This document shows, piece after piece, positions 1 through 6,580 of a stretch of DNA of 13,721 nucleotides. Under the pieces are notes generated by a model. That model was given only the letters and a program-made list of their open reading frames with translations. It was not told where the DNA came from and searched no databases. A program made the translations under genes and the position numbers. This DNA is from Streptococcus sp. (lineage in GTDB: Bacteria > Bacillota > Bacilli > Lactobacillales > Streptococcaceae), in contig DOTL01000063.1 in assembly GCA_003521145.1 (NCBI GenBank), positions 1-13,721 on the forward strand, written 5' to 3'. The number at the start of each line of letters is the position of its first letter. Position 1 is the stretch's first letter.

Positions 1-1
1 T

Positions 2-67
2 TTGGTTACCCTGTTTGAAGATTATAATTTCAAGCAAAATCAACGCATCCATAAAGGGTTTGGCTAA
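2..67 (+). CDS. C-terminal tail of an unidentified gene, cut by the window start
   Basis: One frame is open from the window edge to a TAA at 65-67 and encodes 21 residues ending in QRIHKGFG. The tail is basic and polar with no membrane segment. I do not recognise the family; a transposase or other basic protein end is possible but unsupported. The stretch is short enough to be open by chance, although the downstream gap with a promoter at 263-290 fits a gene ending here. Confidence 0.3.
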   Translation: MVTLFEDYNFKQNQRIHKGFG

Positions 68-347
68 TGTGCTGACACACTTGAAAGCTTATTTGATTAA
101 CATTCTTCAACTCTACTTGAGTGTTTACACATAATTATTGACAGTATCCTGTAAAACCCTTACGAATTATAATTAATTGTAAAGAAATGATTAAATTATA
201 ACAAAAGTGTGTCAAATTTTAAAAATACGTAGCAAATATATAATGTTTTTTTCAGAAAACTATTGCAATATTTTGAAATCACGGTAGTATATTAGACGGT
301 GAAGAAAATAGGTTAATAAATTGTTAACCAAGAGGGAGAAAGTGTAA
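68..347 (+). promoter_or_regulatory. Upstream region and promoter of the GbpC-like adhesin
   Basis: This 280 bp AT-rich gap holds no gene that I can see. A candidate sigma-A promoter is TTGCAA (263-268) and TAGTAT (285-290) with a 16 bp spacer; TATATT at 288-293 is an overlapping alternative -10. The leader has an inverted repeat, GGTTAA (311-316) and TTAACC (324-329), just before a strong Shine-Dalgarno GAGGGAG (332-338), which sets the ATG at 348. A further TTGACA (138-143) and TATAAT (168-173) are 24 bp apart, too far to work as a pair. Confidence 0.5.
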
Positions 348-2293
348 ATGAAAGTCAATCCATTTAAAACAACATTGTATTCAAGCGTTTTGCTTGCAGG
401 ACTCGCGGCTACAAGTGTAGCAGCTGCGGATGAAGCTAATGATGTAACAGCAACTACTGATACTGATGCAACCGTATCAAATACGGCTGCAGAATCAAGT
501 GCTAATCTTGTTAAAACAACAGGTGACGCAGCAGTTGTTACTACAGTACCTGGAACAGAAGAAAAAACTACTACTAAAACAGATACTACTGTAAAAACAA
601 CAACTAAAGCTATTGCTGAAGTTTAAAATCCTGACTTCGATAACGCTGTTGAAGCCGCAACAACGACTGCAGCAGCATCAAAAGATTCTGCTGATATTAA
701 AGCTGTCCAAGATCAAGCGGCTAAAGATGCTCAAGAAACTTCAAATACAGTTGTTTCTGAAAATAAATTGACTCGTGAAGAAGCTGATGCAGCTCTTACA
801 TCTGCTAAAGCAAATGTTGCTGCAACAGGAGGATTCACAGCTACAGAAGAAGCAGGTGTTAAACACACTAGCGTCGAAGCTGCTAACAATGACAACAAAG
901 TTCAAACAACAGCTTTGACAACCGCGGTTTCAGAATATAAACAAAAACTTACAGATTACAAGACACAATTGGACAAATACTACCAAGATGTTCTTGCTTA
1001 TGCTGCTTGGGAAAAATCATACAAAGAGTACACTGGTGGAACAACAGCTCGTCTTTTGACAAAAGGCTTGGCTGAAAATGCCACTGGCTTGATTTATAAA
1101 ACAGAATCTGATGCTACTATGACTGTTGAAAATTCAGCAGGTTCTGTTGACTACTTGGATAAAACAATCCAATCAGGTCACACAGTAGATGAAATTCTTG
1201 AACAATTCAACACATCTCGTTACATTCCAAGTGACTTCAGTGCAGCTAACGGTACACAGTACACTATCAATGCTGATGGTGGTGAATACACTGAAGATGT
1301 ATAGTTGAAGATGGCTACAGGTCAAACATTGACTGTAACATACAACAACCTAAACGGAACATCATTCAATGGTACTCCAGTTAAGAAAATTATTGCAACT
1401 TATACTTTGGTAGAAACACCAAGTACAGATGGTTCAGCCATTGTTAAGTTATACCACGATCCAACTAAGACACTTTTCATTAGTTCACAAATTGACGACA
1501 CTAACAAAAAACATCACGTTAAGATGAACTTGAACTTCTTTGATTCTGAGTCATCAGTGACACCACTTGACTTGTCTAAGAACGGATCAGTTTTGAGTAT
1601 CTCATCACTTAATCACTGGAACACTGAGCTTGTAAACCACATTGAAAAAGTTAGTTTGAATGGTAATGAATACGTTCAAATTCCTGGTTCACCTATTACT
1701 TTGCATGAGGATGGTTATGCTTATGCAACAAACGATAACGAATTTGTGGCTAACGGTTCACGCTTTAACAGTGACCCAACAGTGGATCCAACAACTGGTG
1801 AAGTTACAGATGAAGGTTGGGATGCAATTAACCCAGACGGCACACCTCGTACGAAGAATGCCTACTATGGTGCTGCTGCAGCAATCTTCAAGGGTGAACC
1901 AATGGGCTTCTTCATCGTAAGCGGAAATAACCTTAACGTTCCAACTGCTTACTGGTTCGCAACTAACTCAACAGTAGTTGTTCCTGAATTGCCAGAAGAA
2001 CCAAACAAACCAGTTCTTCCAAACACTGTTTCAGCAAAAGTTACTTACCACAAAAACTTTGTATCTGTTGAAGAAACAACTGAGAAACCAAAACCTCAAG
2101 TACCAACAACTCCAACAGAACCTACACCAAGTAAACCTGTAACACCAACATCAGTACCTGTAAAAGAAGAAGCTCCAGCTCTCTTCCAGCTACTGGTGAA
2201 AAATCAACAGCAGCTTCTGCAGCAGCAGGTGCAGCTATGGTGACATCAGCTTTGGCCTTGTTCGGTATTTCAACTTATAAACGTAAACACTAA
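348..2293 (+). pseudogene. GbpC/antigen I/II-type LPXTG surface adhesin, broken by two stops and a frameshift
   Basis: With its lesions repaired this would be a wall-anchored adhesin of about 647 residues. Residues 1-27 form a signal peptide (basic start, hydrophobic core, VAAA before D28). A Thr/Ala-rich and helical region follows to about residue 260. The next part resembles the GbpC/Spa (antigen I/II V-region) domain: FNGTPVKKIIATYTL, KLYHDPTKTLF, NLNFFDSES, GWDAINPDG and NAYYGAAA. A Pro/Thr/Lys wall spacer then leads to LPATG (2183-2197), a hydrophobic stretch and the basic tail KRKH ending at TAA 2291-2293. Lesions: TAA at 624-626 (codon 93, probably from AAA), TAG at 1302-1304 (codon 319, probably from CAG), and an extra CT at about 2181-2182, after which the unrepaired frame ends at TGA 2241-2243. 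Without repair only a 92-residue secreted fragment is expected from the normal start. S. mutans GbpC binds glucan and antigen I/II proteins bind salivary or host ligands; the ligand here is unknown. Confidence 0.85.
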
Positions 2294-2302
2294 GATAATA
2301 CA

Positions 2303-2337
2303 TAAAAAAGCTAGGAAAATGTCCTAGTTTTTTTAGT
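2303..2337 (+). terminator. Rho-independent terminator of the adhesin gene
   Basis: CTAGGA (2311-2316) pairs with TCCTAG (2322-2327) around the loop AAATG. A run of A before the stem and a run of T after it can extend the helix. It lies 10 bases after the repaired stop codon, which supports 2291-2293 as the ancestral gene end. Confidence 0.85.
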
Positions 2338-2552
2338 TTGGAAAAATCAAGTTAGCTATAAATAGGAAAGATGAAAATTTCTGACATTTACTGAAATTAC
2401 TTGATTTCGACTGAAAAAAGAAAAATAGACATACATTTTCTAATTTTTTTCAAAACCGAAACTAAAGACTATATTATAAGCTTTTATCAATAGTTAACTA
2501 TGTGTAAAATAAGGGTTAAAATATTATTTTCAAAAAATATGAAATAAATTAA
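2335..2552. other. AT-rich spacer before the large RNA gene, with a 12 bp palindrome
   Basis: I see no gene in this stretch; stops are frequent in all frames. The one distinct element is a perfect palindrome, ATAGTTAACTAT, at 2490-2501, about 52 bp before the -35 of the next promoter. It could be an operator or a chance event in AT-rich DNA. Confidence 0.3.
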
Positions 2553-2579
2553 TTGACAAAAATTATAATACAGTATAAT
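2553..2579 (+). promoter_or_regulatory. Consensus sigma-A promoter of the large non-coding RNA
   Basis: Both hexamers are perfect: TTGACA at 2553-2558 and TATAAT at 2574-2579, with a short 15 bp spacer. A second TATAAT lies at 2564-2569, too close to the -35 to serve it. Transcription should start near 2585-2587. No coding region follows for a kilobase, so the promoter points to an RNA product. Confidence 0.7.
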
Positions 2580-2585
2580 AGATTG

Positions 2586-3543
2586 TGCTAGGAAGAGTTT
2601 GTTTTTTTGGCAGGGTGAGTCCCTAGTCAAAAAGGACTAGCTTAGAATCTGGAATTCTAAGTTATCAAATTCCAATGTTTCATTGTGATGATTTGAAAAA
2701 GAGAAGATTTAAACAGCAAAAAATTAGATTAATCGATTTAAAACATCAGCATCATCGTAGCGGAAGCTAGCGGTATTTTTAATCCGTGTAGAGCAAACGA
2801 CAGATTCAAAAACAGCAGAATCGGTAGAGACTAATCTTCAAAAGCGAAGAGGGAAAGAAAATAAAGCAGTAACTGCTAATATACCTATCAGAAGGTGGAC
2901 TAAACCTAATGACTGATAGGTGGTATGTTTTGAGAGTGGCCTTTTTTAGCCAATACTCTTCTAGGAAATAGTATCTTGTAAGCAGTATGACGTTCTGCGT
3001 AAAGAAGCTAGAGGGAAAGTTCTTCAGATTGACTGACTATCAATCACAAGATACTCTTAACTAGAAATCATTTTGGACCAACACGGTTTTGCGTTTGTTG
3101 GTATTGAACTACACCTAGAGAAATGGTGGTTCAATGTTAGTAAATAAAGACTTTAACTTGTAAAAGTCTAAAAATTGTTTTATCTCATTATCAACTGAGG
3201 GATTAAGTTTTTAGTGGGATTGAGGAACAAAAGGGTGATAAGCATATTGGGATGATGCTTCAGTGACGAAATTTGACCAGATGTTTGTGAGAGCATCTGT
3301 CTGTGCTACAATAACTATTTTTAATGGTTATGTGGGATAGAAACTGTTTTCAAGATCCTGATTCCTAGGAAAATTGTGGGATTTTCCTTGAATAATTGAG
3401 ATTTTTGAAAAGAGATCAAATGGACTGAGTGGCACTTGTATCCCAAGGTAAGCAATACACCTATAAACCTAAGTTTCCATACAGCAGGGAGCAAGTTTCA
3501 GTTTGAATGGGGGACGCATCTAGAGTAATCTAGATGTTTTTTT
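2586..3543 (+). ncRNA. Candidate large structured non-coding RNA, about 955 nt, family unknown
   Basis: A consensus promoter and a terminator bracket this stretch, which has no credible coding frame. Reading by eye gives many perfect or near-perfect local stems in the + strand. Examples are 2623-2628 with 2635-2640, 2641-2648 with 2654-2661 (8 bp), 2665-2670 with 2691-2696, 2865-2869 with 2873-2877, 2884-2891 with 2913-2920 (8 bp), 2970-2979 with 3046-3055 (10 bp, enclosing three hairpins), 3077-3083 with 3096-3102, 3103-3109 with 3129-3135 (inner CACC/GGTG), 3148-3154 with 3163-3169, 3278-3283 with 3294-3299, and 3368-3374 with 3381-3387. Possible long-range pairs are 3188-3193 with 3236-3241 and 3334-3339 with 3439-3444. 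Loops and joints are purine-rich. The size resembles ornate classes such as ROOL, GOLLD or OLE, but I cannot match any of them. I see no tmRNA or RNase P signature, no group II intron domain V, and no partner reverse transcriptase or nuclease gene. Promoter, terminator and foldability are seen; existence as a stable RNA is inferred. Confidence 0.65.
3517..3543 (+). terminator. Rho-independent terminator of the large RNA
   Basis: CATCTAGA (3517-3524) pairs perfectly with TCTAGATG (3529-3536) around the loop GTAA and is followed by seven T (3537-3543). It ends 16 bp before the coiA competence box and so separates the RNA gene from coiA. Confidence 0.9.
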
Positions 3544-3559
3544 ATTTTGTGAATTCTTT

Positions 3560-3567
3560 TACGAATA
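3560..3567 (+). promoter_or_regulatory. ComX (sigma-X) competence box of coiA
   Basis: TACGAATA matches exactly the cin-box/combox that streptococcal ComX uses as its -10 element, with T-rich DNA upstream. It lies 28 bp before the coiA start, so transcription should begin near 3573 and give a short leader. It predicts that coiA is off except during competence. Confidence 0.9.
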
Positions 3568-3595
3568 GGTAAGAGAGTGCACGAAGGAGAGAGTC

Positions 3596-4555
3596 ATGTT
3601 AATTGCAAAAAATCAGGAGGGAGACCTCGTTTCAGCTCTAGAAACTAGTTTAAATCGTGAGGAAACCTATTGCTGTCCTGGCTGTCAGGGAGTTGTCCTA
3701 TTGAGGCATGGTCAAGTCATGAGTCCACATTTTGCTCATAAATCTTTGCAGGATTGTCAGTTTTTCTCCGAAAATGAATCGGCCCAACATTTATCCCTTA
3801 AGGCAGCCTTATATAAATATTTGGTTAATCATGGTGAAAAAGTAAGTATTGAAAAGGTTTTGTATGAGATGGGGCAAATTGCAGATTTATTTGTTGGCGA
3901 TTCCCTGGCTCTAGAAGTTCAGTGTTCTCGTTTATCCCAGCAACGTTTGAGAGAGAGGACACGTGCCTATCATCAAGCTGGTTACGAAGTGCGTTGGTTT
4001 TTGGGTGAGGAACTCTGGTTGAATGGACGTTTAACAGACTTACAGCGGGACTTTCTCTATTTTACGGCTAAGATAGGATTTCACCTATGGGAGCTTGATT
4101 GGAAGCGAGAGGAAATTAGACTTAAGTATCTCATTTATGAGGATATTTTTGGGAAAGTCTATTATTTAATTAAGGCTTGGCCGTTAACCGAAAATCTCAT
4201 GACAGTTCTGCGTTTTCCTTATCAAGCAGAGCAGGTTGAGACTTATCAAGTGACTCAGCGAAAGAAGGTCTCACATGTGATTCAACGAGAATTAATGGGG
4301 AAAAATCCAAGATGGATGAGAAGGCAGGAGGAGGCTTATCTTAAGGGGATGAATTTGTTAAGTTTGTCCGATCAGGATTTTTTTCCACAGGTGCGGTTTC
4401 CTGAGTCTAAGCATGGATTTGTCCAAATTAGATTATCTATTGATGGTTTTGAAAAGCTTTTCATGCAGTATTATCGAAAAAGGGATTTTTCTTACAAGCA
4501 AACCCTGTGCCCTCCCAACTTTTATGCTAAAATAGTAAATTATAGACACAATTAA
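3596..4555 (+). CDS. coiA: Competence protein CoiA
   Basis: CoiA is a late-competence cytoplasmic protein needed for efficient transformation, probably handling incoming DNA at the recombination step. At 319 residues it has about the family length. Near the N-terminus is a zinc-finger-like element, C27-P-G-C30 with H45-F-A-H48. A nuclease-like core follows: D97 in the segment QIADLFV, then E107-V-Q109, and the helix ending in YEVRWFLG, in keeping with the PD-(D/E)xK-like fold proposed for CoiA. The ATG at 3596 is set by AAGGAG at 3584-3589. The gene follows a perfect ComX box, as in other streptococci. Its stop codon overlaps the Shine-Dalgarno of pepF, so competence transcription probably runs on into pepF. 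No lesion is seen. Confidence 0.95.
   Translation: MLIAKNQEGDLVSALETSLNREETYCCPGCQGVVLLRHGQVMSPHFAHKSLQDCQFFSENESAQHLSLKAALYKYLVNHGEKVSIEKVLYEMGQIADLFVGDSLALEVQCSRLSQQRLRERTRAYHQAGYEVRWFLGEELWLNGRLTDLQRDFLYFTAKIGFHLWELDWKREEIRLKYLIYEDIFGKVYYLIKAWPLTENLMTVLRFPYQAEQVETYQVTQRKKVSHVIQRELMGKNPRWMRRQEEAYLKGMNLLSLSDQDFFPQVRFPESKHGFVQIRLSIDGFEKLFMQYYRKRDFSYKQTLCPPNFYAKIVNYRHN
4526..4533 (+). promoter_or_regulatory. Possible extended -10 promoter for pepF inside coiA
   Basis: TGCTAAAAT (ending at 4533) is an extended -10 sequence near the end of coiA, 32 bp before the pepF start. No good -35 lies at the right distance (CTGTGC at 4505-4510). A promoter here would let the housekeeping peptidase be expressed outside competence. 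This is inference from a short motif. Confidence 0.35.
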
Positions 4556-4565
4556 GGAGAACAAT

Positions 4566-6371
4566 ATGTCAGACAATCGTATTCATTTAGAAGAAAAATA
4601 CACATGGGATTTGACAACCATTTTTGCGACAGATGCAGATTGGGAGACTGAATATGAAAGCATTGTTCAGGATTTGAAGAAGGCTAGTTCTTTTGCTGGT
4701 CACCTCTTGGACTCAGCCAAGAATTTGCTTGAGGCAACAGAACTTTATATGAGTTTGATGCGTCGTTTGGAAAAAATCTACGTTTATGCGTCAATGAAAA
4801 ATGACCAAGATACAACGGTAGGTCTTTACCAAGAGTACAATGCCAAAGCTTCAAACCTATACTCACAGTTGAGTGAAGCCTTTGCCTACTTTGAGCCTGA
4901 ATTTATGGCCTTGGATGATAAGAAATTAGCTGAATTTAAAGAACAAGAGCCGGGTCTTGGACTTTATGATCACTATTTCGAACGTCTTTTGGCAAACAAG
5001 GACCATGTTCTTTCTCAAGAAGCTGAAGAGCTCTTGGCAGCGGCCGGTGATATCTTCAACGGTCCAACGGATACCTTCAATGTCTTAGATAATGCTGATA
5101 TCCTCTTCCCATGGGTATCAGATGGTCAAGGGGATGTGGTTGAGTTGACACATGGTAACTTTATTACCCTCATGGAAGCTAAGGACCGTGACATTCGTAA
5201 GGAAGCTTATGAAGCGATGTATGGTACTTACGAGCAGTTCCAACATACCTATGCACAAACTCTACAAGGCGTTGTTAAGGTTCACAATTACCAAGCCAAA
5301 GTTCGTCACTATAATTCGGCATGTCATGCAGCACTTGCGGCTAACTTTATTCCAGAGAGTGTTTATGACTCACTCTTGGAATCAGTGAACAAGCATTTGC
5401 CACTTTTGCACCGTTACCTTGATTTGCGTAAGAAGGTCTTGGGGCTTGACGAGCTCAAGATGTATGACGTTTATATACCACTTTCTGAGACTGAAACTGC
5501 TCTTACTTATGAAGAATCCCTCAAGAAGGCAGAAGAAGTCTTGGCAATCTTTGGTGAAGAGTATAGTAAAGGGGTTCATGCAGCCTTTACGGAACGTTGG
5601 ATTGACGTTCACCCTAACAAAGGAAAACGTTCAGGTGCCTACTCAGGTGGTGCCTATGATACCAATGCTTTCATGCTTTTGAACTGGCAAGATACTTTGG
5701 ACAATCTCTTTACCTTGGTTCACGAGACTGGTCATAGTTTGCATTCAACGTTCACACGTCAGACTCAACCATATGTTTACGGAGATTACCCAATCTTCTT
5801 GGCGGAAATTGCGTCTACAACCAATGAGAATATCTTGACGGAAACGCTTCTTAAAGAGGTTAAAGATGACAAGACACGTTTTGCTATTCTTAACCACTAT
5901 TTGGATGGTTTCAAGGGAACTGTCTTCCGTCAAACACAATTTGCTGAGTTTGAACATGCTATCCATGAAGCAGATGCATCTGGTCAAATATTGACAGCGG
6001 ACTTCATGAATAAACTTTACGCAGACCTCAATGAGAAATACTACAACCTTAAAGCTGAGGATAACTACGAAATTCAGTTTGAATGGGAACGTATTCCGCA
6101 TTTCTACATGAATTACTATGTTTACCAATACGCTACGGGTTTTGCAGCAGCAAGCTACTTGGCTGAAAAAATTGTTCACGGTACTGAAGAAGATAAAGAA
6201 GCCTACCTTACTTACCTTAAGGCGGGAAGCTCAGATTATCCTTTGGAAGTCATCAAGAAAGCTGGTGTTGATATGACCAATACCGACTATTTGGATGCTG
6301 CCTTCAAAGTTTTTGAAGACCGTCTTGTTGAATTGGAAGCCTTGGTTGAAAAAGGTGTTAACCTTTCCTAA
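4566..6371 (+). CDS. pepF: Oligoendopeptidase F, M3B zinc metallopeptidase
   Basis: This is a cytoplasmic zinc peptidase that cuts short and medium-length peptides, mainly in peptide turnover and nutrition. Its 601 residues match PepF/PepB enzymes. The M3 zinc motif is H386-E387-T-G-H390, with the third zinc ligand expected at E414 in LAEIAST. The long helical N-terminal region and the C-terminal segment with HFYMNYYVYQYATG are typical of the family. There is no signal peptide. AAGGAG (4554-4559), 6 bases before the ATG, overlaps the coiA stop codon, so the two genes can be translationally coupled; the coiA-pepF order is common in streptococci. No broken or missing key residue is seen. Confidence 0.96.
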   Translation: MSDNRIHLEEKYTWDLTTIFATDADWETEYESIVQDLKKASSFAGHLLDSAKNLLEATELYMSLMRRLEKIYVYASMKNDQDTTVGLYQEYNAKASNLYSQLSEAFAYFEPEFMALDDKKLAEFKEQEPGLGLYDHYFERLLANKDHVLSQEAEELLAAAGDIFNGPTDTFNVLDNADILFPWVSDGQGDVVELTHGNFITLMEAKDRDIRKEAYEAMYGTYEQFQHTYAQTLQGVVKVHNYQAKVRHYNSACHAALAANFIPESVYDSLLESVNKHLPLLHRYLDLRKKVLGLDELKMYDVYIPLSETETALTYEESLKKAEEVLAIFGEEYSKGVHAAFTERWIDVHPNKGKRSGAYSGGAYDTNAFMLLNWQDTLDNLFTLVHETGHSLHSTFTRQTQPYVYGDYPIFLAEIASTTNENILTETLLKEVKDDKTRFAILNHYLDGFKGTVFRQTQFAEFEHAIHEADASGQILTADFMNKLYADLNEKYYNLKAEDNYEIQFEWERIPHFYMNYYVYQYATGFAAASYLAEKIVHGTEEDKEAYLTYLKAGSSDYPLEVIKKAGVDMTNTDYLDAAFKVFEDRLVELEALVEKGVNLS

Positions 6372-6422
6372 AAAGAAGTTACTATATGAGAGAATTATTC
6401 TGAATAAGAGTGGTTCTTTTTA
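6370..6422 (+). terminator. Possible weak terminator after pepF
   Basis: AAAAAGAA (6370-6377, overlapping the stop codon) can pair with TTCTTTTT (6414-6421), with short inner pairs such as AGAAT/ATTCT. The stem is AT-rich and the loop is large, so termination may be partial. Confidence 0.45.
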
Positions 6423-6510
6423 TGTCTAAAACGAACATTTACAGAATGTAAGTCCTAATTGATATGGAAAATTACTAATGAGCATATTTATAGCCCATGA
6501 TTTATATTTG

Positions 6511-6580
6511 TGATAGAATAAAAACCTAACGTTTTATAATTGATAAGTGAATAATGTTCAGAAATAGAAAGTAGGTTTTT
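6511..6580 (+). promoter_or_regulatory. Promoter and leader of the MFS gene, with an inverted repeat covering its ribosome site
   Basis: Two -10 candidates are seen: the extended TGATAGAAT (6511-6519) and TATAAT (6535-6540); neither has a good -35. AAAAACCTA (6520-6528) and TAGGTTTTT (6572-6580) form a perfect 9 bp inverted repeat. The right arm contains the only Shine-Dalgarno-like bases (GTAGG, 6571-6575) and ends directly at the ATG. If a transcript includes both arms, the ribosome site would be hidden. A transcript from TATAAT at 6535 would lack the left arm, so the effect depends on which promoter is used. Confidence 0.4.

Noticed and set aside
161..168. TACGAATT, close to the ComX box TACGAATA
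   Set aside because: The last base differs and it lies 180 bp from the adhesin start. AT-rich DNA gives such near matches by chance, and a sigma-A promoter is available closer by.
1660..1920. 86-codon frame overlapping the adhesin pseudogene in another frame
   Set aside because: The adhesin frame encodes recognisable GbpC-type motifs here; the other frame is low-complexity and Leu/Met/Gln-rich.
3281..3340. Short frame starting ATGTTTGTG inside the RNA, 19 codons
   Set aside because: It has no ribosome site upstream and overlaps the stem at 3278-3299 and the arm at 3334-3339.
2586..3543. tmRNA, RNase P RNA or an ORF-less group II intron as explanation for the RNA
   Set aside because: I see no tRNA-like ends or tag frame, only a loose GAGGGAAAG resemblance to RNase P, and no domain V-like hairpin near the 3' end.
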